From: Myxococcales bacterium | Lineage (GTDB): Bacteria > Myxococcota > Polyangia > Polyangiales > Polyangiaceae | Direction: 5' to 3' | NCBI GenBank assembly: GCA_003151595.1 | Contig: PLXW01000067.1 | Span: 1-48,942, forward strand | Length of the DNA: 48,942 bases | Translations under genes and position numbers: made by a program | Shown: in pieces, positions 22,840-32,169 of the stretch | Position numbering within the stretch: position 1 is the first letter of the stretch | Layout: each line of letters begins with the position of its first letter | The notes under the pieces: generated by a model | The model's input: the letters and a program-made list of their open reading frames with translations, nothing else | Told to the model about the DNA's origin: nothing | Databases searched by the model: none

Positions 22840-24510
22840 ATGACGACCGAAGCATCACCCGCACATCGTGCAGCGCGCGCGCTCGACGCGTCGGCGCTCG
22901 CGGCCGCGTCGTGCGTGGAGCCGATTGGCGGAGCGGGGTCGTGGATCGGGCTGGGCGTGGCCATGGCCGCCGGCGCGCTGCTCTTCTGGGCGTTCGACGC
23001 GCTGCCGTTCATGGATCTCCCGGCGCACGCAGGGCTGATCGCGATGCGCCATCGCTTCGCGGCGTCGCCGTTCGAGCAGCAGTTCTTCGTCTACGCGCCG
23101 CACCTCGGCCCGTACTCGCTGTTCCGCGGGCTGGGGGAGCTGTTCGATCGCGCCGTCGGTCCCGTGGGCGCGGTGCGCGCGCTGGCGACGTTGCCGGTGA
23201 TCGCCACGCCGCTCGCGCTGCTCTTCGCGCGCAAGCGCTTGCATGGAGAAGCGAGCGCGGGGTTCGGGTACATCGGCCTCATCCTGTCGTTCGGGTTGAT
23301 GACGGTGTTCGGGTTCGCGAGCTACCTCCTCGGTGAAGCCTGTCTGCTGGTGACGCTCACGTTGTGGCTCGAGCTTCTCGTCGCGGTCGATGATCGCTCG
23401 CCGCGCGCGCGCGCGCTGGAAGTCGCCACGCTCGTCGCCGCGCCGCTCCTCTTCGTGGCGCACGGGCATGCGTTCGTTCTCTTCCTCGTGCTGGCCGGCG
23501 TGTCGTGCGTGGCGACGGGCGATCGCCTGCGACGCCTCGTTCGCCTTCGCGCGCTGGCGCCGGCGATCGCGCTGGCGGCGTGGGTGGCATGGGAAGAGCG
23601 CGCGTCGTCGGCGCCGAGCGGCGCGGTGGCCGTGTCCGAGGGGAAGATGGCGCCGTTCTTTCAAGGCGCGTTCGACAAGCTCTCGCTCCTCGTGACGCCG
23701 ACGTTGATGACCCGCAGCGGGATCGACGCCGCCGTGGGTGTGGCCATCTGGGTCGTGCTGATCGCGGGCCTCGTGGCGACGGCGCGAAAGCTCGGCGCCG
23801 AATCGAACGACGAGGTGGGCCCGCGCCACACGCGCGCGCTCCTGGCCTGTCTCGTGGCGGTGGTGGCGATGTTCCTGGCGCTGCCGCACGCCGTGGGGTG
23901 GTTCGGGTTCGTCGATGGGCGCCTCGTGCCGCTCGTCTTGTTCCTGGGGTTGATGGCGGTGCGCGTGCGGGCGCTCGGCCCTTCGCTCCGCTTCGCGTTC
24001 GCGCGTCTCGCGCCGGTGTTCGCCGCGGCGGTGCTGCTGGTGAACTACGTGGCCTCGTACAGGTTCCAGGACGAGGCGCGCGGCTGGCGTGAAGTACTGG
24101 CGCAGATCCCGGCGGACTCGCGCGTCCTCAACTTGCCGATCGATCCGAACAGCGACGTCTTCACCGGCCACCCGTTCGTCCACTACGACAAGCTGGTCCT
24201 CACCGATCGCCCGGCCGTCCTCAGCGACATCTGGTTCCACCAAGGCACGGCGCTCTACCCGCGCCCCAACAACCCCGCGCTCGCGCTTCCCGCCGACTAC
24301 ATATCGAGCGATCTTCACTTCGAAGGTTGGTCTTCGTATCGACTCGAAGACTGGGACTACGTGCTCGTCCGCACGCGCCCCAGCGCCGAGCAGCTCCCGG
24401 GTCCGGTGCCTGCGTCGTTGTCGCTCGTCGACCACCGCGGCGGATTCTGGCTGCTTCAAGAGACGGCGCCGCGTGGCGTCGCTCGTCCGTCGTCCGCGCC
24501 TTCTCCATGA
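22840..24510 (+). CDS. Polytopic membrane protein, GT-C-like, with a periplasmic C-terminal domain
   Basis: The protein has 556 residues from ATG 22840. There are about 10 hydrophobic helices between residues 40 and 400 and a hydrophilic C-terminal domain (about 410-550). The first loop contains DALPFMDLPAHAGLI, whose Asp followed by a polar loop resembles the first extracytoplasmic loop of GT-C glycosyltransferases, where an acidic residue is catalytic. The C-terminal part (WREVLAQIPADSRVLNLP, LVRTRPSAEQLPG) also recalls the soluble ends of such enzymes. A polyprenyl-phosphate-sugar transferase or glycan polymerase is inferred from this and from the surrounding genes. The stop overlaps the MMPL start by 4 bases (ATGA). 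Confidence 0.75.
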   Translation: MTTEASPAHRAARALDASALAAASCVEPIGGAGSWIGLGVAMAAGALLFWAFDALPFMDLPAHAGLIAMRHRFAASPFEQQFFVYAPHLGPYSLFRGLGELFDRAVGPVGAVRALATLPVIATPLALLFARKRLHGEASAGFGYIGLILSFGLMTVFGFASYLLGEACLLVTLTLWLELLVAVDDRSPRARALEVATLVAAPLLFVAHGHAFVLFLVLAGVSCVATGDRLRRLVRLRALAPAIALAAWVAWEERASSAPSGAVAVSEGKMAPFFQGAFDKLSLLVTPTLMTRSGIDAAVGVAIWVVLIAGLVATARKLGAESNDEVGPRHTRALLACLVAVVAMFLALPHAVGWFGFVDGRLVPLVLFLGLMAVRVRALGPSLRFAFARLAPVFAAAVLLVNYVASYRFQDEARGWREVLAQIPADSRVLNLPIDPNSDVFTGHPFVHYDKLVLTDRPAVLSDIWFHQGTALYPRPNNPALALPADYISSDLHFEGWSSYRLEDWDYVLVRTRPSAEQLPGPVPASLSLVDHRGGFWLLQETAPRGVARPSSAPSP

Positions 24511-27215
24511 GGAAATTCGTCGAGGGGATCGTCGACTTCAGCGCGCGACACGCCTTCATGGTCGTGGCTGCGGCCATCCTCACGATCATCGGCACGTGGA
24601 CGTACGCCTCGCACCTGGAGCTCCGCTCCGACTTCCTCGAGCTGCTCCCGCGCGACAGCCCCGGCTTCAAGTCGTTCGAGCACCAGCTCGGTCGCACGGG
24701 CGGCAACGCGTCGCTCTTCGTGATCGTCGAGTCGCCCGATCGCAAGGCGAACGAGCACTTCATCGACGCGCTCACCCCGCCGCTCGACGCGATGATGGCC
24801 GAGCACAAGCAGTGCAAGGCGACATGCGGCGCGAACGGGCAGGCGTGCAAGCAGAAGTGCGGGCCCGATCTCATCTCGTACATCGAGACCGGGACCAAAG
24901 AGGTCCGGCACTTCTTCGAGACGAACAAGTGGCTCTACGCCGACCTCGACGATCTCCAGCACGCCGACGACACGCTCGATCACCAGATCGCGATCCGCAG
25001 CGGCCTCGTCTCCGATCTCGACGAGCCGACACCGGCGAAGAGCGCCGCGCCGTCACTGCCTGGAAGCGCTGCGCCTGCGCCTGCTGCCGATGACAAGAAG
25101 CCCGCGCTGGGGATGGACGCCTTCTACGCGCGATGGAAAGAGCGCGCGAGCAAGCACGACGACTTCCCCACGGGGTACTTCGCGACGGAAGACGGGACGA
25201 TGCTCGGGCTCCGCATCGTGTCGCCCGGCACAGGCACAGGCGACAGCGGCGGCGACGTGCTGCTGGAGCGCGTGAAGGAGATCGTCGCCAAGGTCGCCCC
25301 GAGCTCGATCCATCCCGACATGAAGGTCGGGTATGCGGGCGACATCCCGAACGCGATCGAAGAGAAGGAGTCGCTCGTCAGCGACGCGGCGTGGGCCACC
25401 GGGTTCGCGTTCGTGCTCATCCTCGGCGGGATCGTCTTCTTCTTCCGATCGCCGTGGTCGCTCCCGGTCATCGCCATCCCGGCGTTCATCGGCGTCGGCT
25501 GCGCGTACACGTTCGCGATGGCGACGTACGGGTACGTCAACACCAGCGGCGCGTTCCTCGGCGCCATCATCCTGGGCAACGGCATCAACTACCCGATCGT
25601 GCTCCTCGCGCGGTACCGCGAGTTCCGCGCGCGTGGGCAGGCGCCCGATCAAGCGCGTCGCGGCGCGGTGTGGAACGCCTTCCGCGCGGAGCTCGTGGGC
25701 GCGTTCGTCGGGAGCATCGCCTACGGGTCGCTCGTCATCACGCGCTTCCGCGGGTTCAACCAGTTCGGGATCATCGGCTTCGTCGGGATGATCCTGGTGT
25801 GGTTCTCGATGATCCCGTGCGTCCCCGCGCTCATCGTGGTCTTCGAGCGAATCCAACTGAGCTTGCCGACGTGGATGCGCGACCCACCGCCGAAGGTCGC
25901 CAAGGACGGCAGCCACGGCCCGATCACGCGCCTCATCGCGATCTTCACGGAGCGCGCGCCGTGGGTCTTCTTGAGCGCCGCCGCGGTCATCACGGTCCTC
26001 GCGGCGTGGAAGCTCCCCGCGTACCTGCACGACCCATGGGAGTACGACTTCCACAACCTGGGATCGCGCGGCTCGCAACAAGGCGGCGCGGCGGCGTGGT
26101 CGAACAAGGCCGACAAGGTCTTCGGCGGGAAGATGAACGTGGCCGGCGCGCTGATGCTCGGCGACACGCCGGAGCAGGTGCCGCTCCTCAAGAAGCAGAT
26201 CATCGCCAACGACGCCGCCGATCCGCAGGGGACGCTCGTCGCCGACGTGGCCACGGTCGACGATCTCCTCCCCGGCGGCCCGGCCGATCAGAAAGCAAAG
26301 CTCGAGGTGCTCGATCGCATTCGCGATCGCATGACGCCCGCGGTGCTCGCGTCGCTCGATCCGAAAGAGCGCGCGCGCGTCGAGGAGATGAGGCCGCCCG
26401 AAGACCTCCGACTCATCGCGCCGAAGGACATCCCTTCGCTGCTTCGTCGCCGCTTCGAAGAGAACAACGGCACGGTGGGGACGGTCTTCTACGTGAAGTA
26501 CCGCAACGACATCTCGCTCTCCGACGGGCGCAACCTGCTCCGCATCGCGAAGTCGACCGACGACGTGAAGCTCCCCGACGGCACCGTCGTCCAGACCGCC
26601 AGCCGCTCGACGATCTTCGCCGAGATGATCCGCTCGATGGAGCGCGACGGACCGTTGGCCACGATGGCGTCGTTCGCCGGCGTCGTGGTGGTGGTGGCCG
26701 TGGCCACGGGGAGCCTGCGCGGGTTCATCGTCGTCATCTCCGTGCTCGTGATGGGCGTCCTGTGGACCATCGGTGGCGCGGCGTGGGACTCGATGAAGCT
26801 CAACTTCCTCAACTTCATCGCCCTGCCGATCACGTTCGGCATCGGGAGCGAGTACCCGTTCAACGTCTTCGATCGATCGCGCATCCTGCACGGCGACGTG
26901 ACCGCGGCCGTGAAGAGGACCGGCGGCGCGGTGGCGCTCTGCAGCTACACGACCACCATCGGGTACGGCTCGCTCCTCTTCGCCGACAACCAGGCGCTCC
27001 AGTCGTTCGGCAAGCTGGCGATGAGCGGGGAGATCGCCTGCCTCATCGGCGCGCTCCTGGTGCTCCCCGCCCTCCTTCACGTGTGGAAGCGGCGTCAGGG
27101 GGAAGACGCGCCGCGCAGCTCCGAGCGAACGCGAAGAGCCGACGCCGACCTCGCGCCGCGCTCGGTGCGCCCGGCCGCGCACAAAGGCGACAGCGCGAGT
27201 CAGCCGCCGGCGTAG
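24507..27215 (+). CDS. MMPL/RND-family transporter (HpnN-like)
   Basis: The protein has 902 residues from ATG 24507, which overlaps the stop of the preceding gene. Two halves each have a first membrane helix, a large periplasmic loop and a group of five helices. The opening YASHLELRSDFLELLPRD and the loop YAGDIPNAIEEKESLVSDA are typical of the MMPL/HpnN branch of RND transporters, which move lipids such as hopanoids, mycolates or other lipid-linked compounds. Central helices include FVLILGGIVFFF and FLGAIILGNGINYPIVLLAR. An extended Cys-containing segment (KQCKATCGANGQACKQKC) in the first loop has four cysteines. With the adjacent glycosyltransferases it probably exports or localises a glycolipid. 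It overlaps the convergent gene by 16 bases. Confidence 0.88.
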   Translation: MRKFVEGIVDFSARHAFMVVAAAILTIIGTWTYASHLELRSDFLELLPRDSPGFKSFEHQLGRTGGNASLFVIVESPDRKANEHFIDALTPPLDAMMAEHKQCKATCGANGQACKQKCGPDLISYIETGTKEVRHFFETNKWLYADLDDLQHADDTLDHQIAIRSGLVSDLDEPTPAKSAAPSLPGSAAPAPAADDKKPALGMDAFYARWKERASKHDDFPTGYFATEDGTMLGLRIVSPGTGTGDSGGDVLLERVKEIVAKVAPSSIHPDMKVGYAGDIPNAIEEKESLVSDAAWATGFAFVLILGGIVFFFRSPWSLPVIAIPAFIGVGCAYTFAMATYGYVNTSGAFLGAIILGNGINYPIVLLARYREFRARGQAPDQARRGAVWNAFRAELVGAFVGSIAYGSLVITRFRGFNQFGIIGFVGMILVWFSMIPCVPALIVVFERIQLSLPTWMRDPPPKVAKDGSHGPITRLIAIFTERAPWVFLSAAAVITVLAAWKLPAYLHDPWEYDFHNLGSRGSQQGGAAAWSNKADKVFGGKMNVAGALMLGDTPEQVPLLKKQIIANDAADPQGTLVADVATVDDLLPGGPADQKAKLEVLDRIRDRMTPAVLASLDPKERARVEEMRPPEDLRLIAPKDIPSLLRRRFEENNGTVGTVFYVKYRNDISLSDGRNLLRIAKSTDDVKLPDGTVVQTASRSTIFAEMIRSMERDGPLATMASFAGVVVVVAVATGSLRGFIVVISVLVMGVLWTIGGAAWDSMKLNFLNFIALPITFGIGSEYPFNVFDRSRILHGDVTAAVKRTGGAVALCSYTTTIGYGSLLFADNQALQSFGKLAMSGEIACLIGALLVLPALLHVWKRRQGEDAPRSSERTRRADADLAPRSVRPAAHKGDSASQPPA

Positions 27216-28558
27216 ATCCGGCCGATCGTGAAAGGCAGCACGAACACGACGTGCAATACGGCGAGCACCAGCACGAAGGCGTTGAAGTCGCGCCAGGTGA
27301 TCGTGCGTGAGAAGACCGTGACGCTCGGCGCGCGGTCGGCCCCTACGCGAAGCAGCGTGTAGAAGAGCGGCAAGAAGACCATGAGCGAAAAGCGCGCCCC
27401 TGCCGCGATGGGCGCGTAGAAGCCGAAGACCGCGAGGTAGAGGAGGGCGTAGAGGGCGGCGAACGTCGTCGGCGATCGCGGGTCCATCGCGCGAATCGAT
27501 CGCAACGGGGCGCGCGTGAACCCGAACGCGACCGCCGCGAACGCCAGGTACAGCGCGAGGAACTCGAAGTAGCCGGTCCCGAGGATCAGGTTACCGACCA
27601 CCTCGACGACGCCGAGCACCTCGCGCGTGAGGATCGCGAAGAGCGAGTGCGTGCGGAGGTAGATCCCCATCGACGGGAGCTGACCGACGGGGAGGTTCCC
27701 CCACGTCCACCATTTGCCGAGGCGCGCCTCGTACGCCAGGAAGTCGTCCCACGAGTCGCACCACATGACGTAGCGCGTGTTCACGTTGAAGAAGTACGAG
27801 CCGTACATCTCCTTGCTCTTCGCGAGGTACGGCGCGAGCGGCGCGAGGAAGCTCACGACCAGCACCGCGATCTCGACGACGCTCGCCACGAGCCCACGCC
27901 CTGCGAGCCTGCTCGCGCGATCGCGCCGCGCGGTCCACACGGCGCGCGCGAGGTACAGCGTCGCGAAGAGCGCGAGCCCCGGTTGCACCGAGCCCTTGCA
28001 GAGGAACGCCAGCGCTTCGAGGAGGCCGGCGAGCACGGCGACTCCGATCGACGGGCGCGTCCACAGCCGACACAGCGCGACGAACCCGAAGAACGAGACC
28101 GTGTAGAACATCAGCTCGGCCTGCACGTACGACGCGCGAAACACGAAGAGCGTGAACGCCGTCACCAGCATCGCCACGCGCGCCTCGACGCTCGGCAGCG
28201 TGCGCGCGAAGAAGACGCAAAGCGCGCCGACGAGGATCACGCTGAGCGCGATGCTCACCAGCTTCGCGTGCACGAAGACCTGTGCGTCGGTCACGTTCGA
28301 CGGATAGAGCAGCGCTTGCAGATAGAGATACCCAGGCATCTGGCTGCGGTTGGTCGGCGCGTCGAAGTGCGTCTCGTGGAGCACGCGCGCGCACCAGAGG
28401 TAGGTGCCTTGATCGTGGCGCCCGACGTCGGTGTTCACCGTGTACGCGTGCACCAGCGCGAAGGCGACGTAGGCCACGACGCACAGCGCGGCGACCGCGG
28501 TGAGCGCGAACGCGCGGCGAGGGGAGGGCGCGCGGCTCACGCGGGTCACACGGCTCAC
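27200..28558 (-). CDS. GT-C membrane glycosyltransferase (GT39/ArnT-like)
   Basis: The protein has 452 residues from a GTG at 28558 that overlaps the stop of the deacetylase gene (GTGA). About 10 membrane helices are visible. The first periplasmic loop contains NTDVGRHDQGTYLWCARVL with acidic residues in the position used for catalysis by GT39/ArnT-like enzymes, and MPGYLYLQALLY follows. Such enzymes transfer a sugar from a polyprenyl-phosphate donor to an acceptor on the outer face of the inner membrane. It is the last gene of a three-gene minus-strand operon with a GT4 enzyme and a deacetylase. A frame extends upstream but overlaps the deacetylase gene and was not used. Confidence 0.8.
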   Translation of the reverse strand: MSRVTRVSRAPSPRRAFALTAVAALCVVAYVAFALVHAYTVNTDVGRHDQGTYLWCARVLHETHFDAPTNRSQMPGYLYLQALLYPSNVTDAQVFVHAKLVSIALSVILVGALCVFFARTLPSVEARVAMLVTAFTLFVFRASYVQAELMFYTVSFFGFVALCRLWTRPSIGVAVLAGLLEALAFLCKGSVQPGLALFATLYLARAVWTARRDRASRLAGRGLVASVVEIAVLVVSFLAPLAPYLAKSKEMYGSYFFNVNTRYVMWCDSWDDFLAYEARLGKWWTWGNLPVGQLPSMGIYLRTHSLFAILTREVLGVVEVVGNLILGTGYFEFLALYLAFAAVAFGFTRAPLRSIRAMDPRSPTTFAALYALLYLAVFGFYAPIAAGARFSLMVFLPLFYTLLRVGADRAPSVTVFSRTITWRDFNAFVLVLAVLHVVFVLPFTIGRIYAGG

Positions 28559-29304
28559 ACGAAAAGCGACTGCGCGCGCGGCACGTAGTCGCCCGCGCCC
28601 CACGCCAGGAGCTTCTTCAGCTCGCGGCGAAGGAGCGGAACGCGCATGTCCGCGGGGTGAATGGCGATGCGCGCGGGGACGACGGCGCGCGCGTACTTGG
28701 CCGTGCGGCACCAGACGACGGTCGAGAGCATCCGAAGGCGCGTCCGACTGGCGTAGTTGAGGACCACGCTGGCGCGGACGCGGTGGCTCGCGGGGTCGTA
28801 GACGCGCAGGTGATCCTCGGCGAAGCGGTAGCCGCGCTCGCCGAGCATCGGCACCAGCCACGGCGGCATCGCCCACGCCGGAGCGACGAAGCCGTCGATC
28901 GTGAGGCCCGCTTCCTTCAAGACGCGCTCGCCCCGATCGAGTCGCTCGATGGCCTCGCTCTTCGACACGTCACGGAACTCCGCTTCGCCCGCCGACACGA
29001 CCTTCTGCGCGAAGTGCCAGGAAAGGCCGCGCGGTCGCCCGTCGTCTCTCGTTCCGGCTTCTTCGCGCGAGCGATGGAAGAACCCGTGAAGAAAGATCTC
29101 GTGCCCCGCGGCCTGCAGATCGCGAAGACGCGCGGTGAACGCCGGATGGTCGAGCAGCGGCCACTCGCCGTGGAAGTTCGGCACGACGAGGAGCGCGGGC
29201 TTGGCATCGACCTCGGCGCAGTACTCGAGCGCGAGGTCGACCTCCGCGGCCCACGCCGGCGACACGTCATGAAGCGACAGATGCACGGCCAAAGCGCGCC
29301 TCAC
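28555..29304 (-). CDS. DUF2334 polysaccharide-deacetylase-like protein
   Basis: The protein has 249 residues with a GTG start overlapping the upstream stop (GTGA). The NodB-like fold is shown by LSLHDVSPAW (metal Asp), VPNFHGEWPLL, GHEIFLHGFFHRS (the His-x-x-x-His pair for zinc) and APAWAMPPWL. This matches DUF2334, a sister family of polysaccharide deacetylases. No signal peptide is visible, so it may act in the cytoplasm on a precursor such as a GlcNAc-lipid, as other cytoplasmic deacetylases do. Its position between a GT4 and a GT39-like gene supports that. The deacetylation role is inferred. Confidence 0.85.
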   Translation of the reverse strand: MRRALAVHLSLHDVSPAWAAEVDLALEYCAEVDAKPALLVVPNFHGEWPLLDHPAFTARLRDLQAAGHEIFLHGFFHRSREEAGTRDDGRPRGLSWHFAQKVVSAGEAEFRDVSKSEAIERLDRGERVLKEAGLTIDGFVAPAWAMPPWLVPMLGERGYRFAEDHLRVYDPASHRVRASVVLNYASRTRLRMLSTVVWCRTAKYARAVVPARIAIHPADMRVPLLRRELKKLLAWGAGDYVPRAQSLFV

Positions 29305-30548
29305 GTAGCACGTCGCGCGCTCTGATGCTGCGCTTCGGGGAGCAGTGCACGGTAGGCGTCGAACGTCCTGGCGAACTGCTCGCGCACGTCGGGGAGCCGC
29401 GCGGCGGCGTCGAGCGCCCCCTCACGAAGCGCGCGTGCGTCGCGCGCGAGGAGGCGCGTGATCGCGCGGACGCAGTCGTCGACGTCGAGGCTGGCGTAGG
29501 TCTCGCCGCTGGCGTCGTCGACCATCTCGGCCGCGCCCCCTTCGTCGGGCACGACGACCGGGAGCCCGCAGCTCATCGCCTCGGCGATCGAAAGGCCGAA
29601 CGTCTCGTACGGACACCCGTGCACCAGCGCGTCCGCGCTCGCCAGCGCTTCGGCGAGGCGCGCGCGATCGCGCTCGAAGCCGACGAACACGACGTCGTCG
29701 CGCCCTTTCACGAGCGCTTCCATCTTCGCCCTCTCCGGCCCGTCGCCGAACAAGACGAGCACGGCGTTCTTCGAGGCGCGCAGCTTCATGAACGCATCGA
29801 TGACGACGTCCCAGCGCTTCTCCACCGCGAACCGCCCCACGCCCACCAGCAGCGACCACGTCTCGCGCCCCGCGCCGAGCAGCGCGCGCCTTCGCTCCTC
29901 GCTTCGTTTTACCTGATGGAAGATCCCGCGCTCGATCCCGAACGGCACCTGCACCACGCGCGCGATCCCGTGCGACGTCAGCTTCTCGGCCTGCCACCGT
30001 GACGCCACGAACGTCGCGTCGCACGCGCGCGCGATCCCGCGGACCATCGCCCAGAGCGGCTCCAGCGCCGTCGATGCCAGACGCGGGCTGGCGTGTCGCT
30101 CGAGCATCACGCGCAGGTACGTGTCGATGAAGTCGGAGTGCCAGGTGAAGACGCGCGCGCCGAAGTGAGCGCGCGGCACGCTGATCGCGGCGGCCGCGGC
30201 GACGTACGGCGAATGAATGCCGAGCACGTCCGGTCGTTCTTTCTTCACGAGGGCGCGGATCCGGTCGACCCGCCAGAGCAGGTGATAGGTGGGGTCGTAG
30301 GGCAGCGACGGACCCGCGAGTCGAACGAGCCGAGCCTGTCCGCGGTGCGTCGAAACGTTCACACCTGGAGGACTCTCCGCGACGCCTGACGGCGAGTCCG
30401 AGAGCAAAATGTCCTCATCGCGTGGTCCGGGCGCGACCACGATGTGCTCGTCCCCGAGTTGGCACGCCGCTTGAGACTTCTGGGAAAGATGGCTTCGAAC
30501 ACCGCCTCCCCGCTCGGAGTAAAACTCCGTGACGTCGAGAATCTTCAT
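29301..30548 (-). CDS. GT4 glycosyltransferase
   Basis: The protein has 415 residues from ATG 30548. The start is firm: MKILDVTEFYSERGGGVRSH is a classic GT4 opening with a glycine-rich loop. Next come LGIHSPYVAAAAA and TWHSDFIDTYL (acceptor side), VGVGRFAVEKRWDVVIDAF (donor domain) and the E-x7-E motif in YETFGLSIAEAMSCGLP followed by VVPDEGGAAEMV. It transfers a sugar from a nucleotide donor in the cytoplasm. It is the first gene of the operon GT4, deacetylase, GT39-like, linked by 4-base overlaps. The start is almost on top of the start of the divergent GT4 gene. Confidence 0.92.
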   Translation of the reverse strand: MKILDVTEFYSERGGGVRSHLSQKSQAACQLGDEHIVVAPGPRDEDILLSDSPSGVAESPPGVNVSTHRGQARLVRLAGPSLPYDPTYHLLWRVDRIRALVKKERPDVLGIHSPYVAAAAAISVPRAHFGARVFTWHSDFIDTYLRVMLERHASPRLASTALEPLWAMVRGIARACDATFVASRWQAEKLTSHGIARVVQVPFGIERGIFHQVKRSEERRRALLGAGRETWSLLVGVGRFAVEKRWDVVIDAFMKLRASKNAVLVLFGDGPERAKMEALVKGRDDVVFVGFERDRARLAEALASADALVHGCPYETFGLSIAEAMSCGLPVVVPDEGGAAEMVDDASGETYASLDVDDCVRAITRLLARDARALREGALDAAARLPDVREQFARTFDAYRALLPEAQHQSARRAT

Positions 30549-32063
30549 TCAGTGCCTTCAGACACGGGCAAGGTCGCGAGAATCACGCCCGCGCAGGCCT
30601 CTTCCGCGCTCGCAGGTATCGCCCCCTTTGCGGCTTTGGAGAAGCGGTACGGGAGGCCTCTGAAGGTCGCCATCCTTAGCGATTTCATCCGCATCCCTTA
30701 CGCGAACGGTGCAGCGTTTCAGACACGCTTCCTGTATCAAGAATTGCGTCGGTGTGGTCACCAAGTCACACTCATCGGCCCACACGACCCCGACGCCAAG
30801 CCGGAAGAGATCCCCGAGGGGACCATCGCGCTCCCCAGCTTGCCGCTGAAGACGTACCCGGGCGTGAACATTCCGATGCCGCTGGCAAAGTGGGTCTTCG
30901 ACCCGTCGCGCTGGGACTTCGACGTGTGCTTCGCGCAGACGACGTCGCTCCTCCTCGAGTTCGGCGTGTGGATGCGCAAGATGAAGGGCATCCCGCTTCT
31001 CTGCGTGAACACGACGCACCTCGTGGCGGCGTACGACGTCCTCTTGCCCGAGCGGCTGTCGAAGATCGAAGCGGTGCACACGGGGCTCGAGCTCACTTTG
31101 AAGCGCCCGTTCGAGAAGCTCTTCGCGGGCATCTACAACGAGAGCGACGGGCTCGTCGTCTTGAGCGAAGGGCTGCGCGACTACTGGCGCGAGCGCGGCG
31201 TGACCGTTCCGATTCACGTGATCCCGCGCGCAGTACAGCCGCAGATCTTCGACAAGCCGCTCGGCGCCGATCCGTACACGCACCTCGGCGACAAGATGTC
31301 GGGCCCGCGCCTCCTCTGCGCCGGTCGTCACACGCGCGAGAAGGCGCAAGACCGGGTCATCAAGATCTTCGCCGAGCGGGTCCTTCCCGCCGTCCCCGAC
31401 GCGACGCTCACCGTCCTCGGCGACGGCCCGGACAACGAGTTCTACAAGCGCGTCGCGGTCGAGTGCGGCGTCGGCGATCGGGTGTTCTTCCCCGGCGAGG
31501 TGCCGTTCACGTCGATGCCGGACCTGTATGCGTATGCCGACGTGTTCGTGCACGCCTCGCTCAGTGAGACGTATGGGAACGTCATGGGCGAAGCGTTGTG
31601 GTGTGGCACTCCGACCGTCGCGTTCGCCGACGGCATGGGTGTCAGCTCGCAGATCACCGACGGCGTGAATGGAGTCTTGCTGTCACCGGGCGCGCGTACT
31701 TCGGGTGAAGAGTCGTTCGTGCAAGCCGACGTGGCGTTTGGTCGGAAGGTGATCGAGCTGCTCGGTGACCCGACGCTCCGCTCGCGCCTCGGACAGGCGG
31801 CGTCGAAACGGTCGCGCGAGCGCTGCTCCCCGCGGGCGATCGAGCAGAAGATCGCCGACGCGTTCGTTCACGCGCAGGAGCACGCCGCGGCGTGCGCACT
31901 TCGCCCGGCGGTCACGCGCCCCAAGGCGATGCAGTGGTACACGACGTTCAAGCACTTCCGTCCGTGGGCCACGTTCATGAGCGGCGTGTACCTCTTTGGT
32001 CATCTCCGTCCGGCCAAAGCGAAGAGCGAGACCTCTCCGGTTCACCCGCAAATCGGAAGCTGA
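30489..32063 (+). CDS. GT4 glycosyltransferase, divergent from its neighbour
   Basis: The protein has 524 residues from ATG 30489; GTG 30552 (503 residues) is an alternative that avoids overlap with the divergent gene. The GT-B core starts at LKVAILSDFIRIPYANGAAF. Donor-domain motifs are LLCAGRHTREKAQDRVIKIF and LSETYGNVMGEALWCGTP with the E-x7-E pattern. The N-terminal extension and a C-terminal tail of about 60 residues (ending near SGVYLFGHLRPAKAK) go beyond the usual GT4 length. The gene is not in an operon with others on this strand but belongs to the same glycan locus by position. Confidence 0.88.
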   Translation: MASNTASPLGVKLRDVENLHSVPSDTGKVARITPAQASSALAGIAPFAALEKRYGRPLKVAILSDFIRIPYANGAAFQTRFLYQELRRCGHQVTLIGPHDPDAKPEEIPEGTIALPSLPLKTYPGVNIPMPLAKWVFDPSRWDFDVCFAQTTSLLLEFGVWMRKMKGIPLLCVNTTHLVAAYDVLLPERLSKIEAVHTGLELTLKRPFEKLFAGIYNESDGLVVLSEGLRDYWRERGVTVPIHVIPRAVQPQIFDKPLGADPYTHLGDKMSGPRLLCAGRHTREKAQDRVIKIFAERVLPAVPDATLTVLGDGPDNEFYKRVAVECGVGDRVFFPGEVPFTSMPDLYAYADVFVHASLSETYGNVMGEALWCGTPTVAFADGMGVSSQITDGVNGVLLSPGARTSGEESFVQADVAFGRKVIELLGDPTLRSRLGQAASKRSRERCSPRAIEQKIADAFVHAQEHAAACALRPAVTRPKAMQWYTTFKHFRPWATFMSGVYLFGHLRPAKAKSETSPVHPQIGS

Positions 32064-32169
32064 GAGCCACCGCGGACATCGGTTGGGATGGCTTTGGTTG
32101 TCACTAAGAAAAGCCAACCCTGGCAACGATTTTCGAGACGCAGGGCCCAACTTGAGTATTCTGGCCCGC

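Noticed and set aside
27920..27960. GCGCGGTCCACAC similar to the right end of the dispersed element
   Set aside because: It lacks the following CAGA and the left half, and it encodes a normal segment of the GT39-like protein.
30380..30410. GACGGCGAGTCCG matching the left end of the dispersed element
   Set aside because: Only 13 bases match and no hairpin or right end follows; chance is plausible in this composition.
32064..32169. Possible terminator formed by TGGCTTT and AAAGCCA near 32090-32117
   Set aside because: The stem is short with a long loop and no T-run follows, so it is not a convincing terminator.
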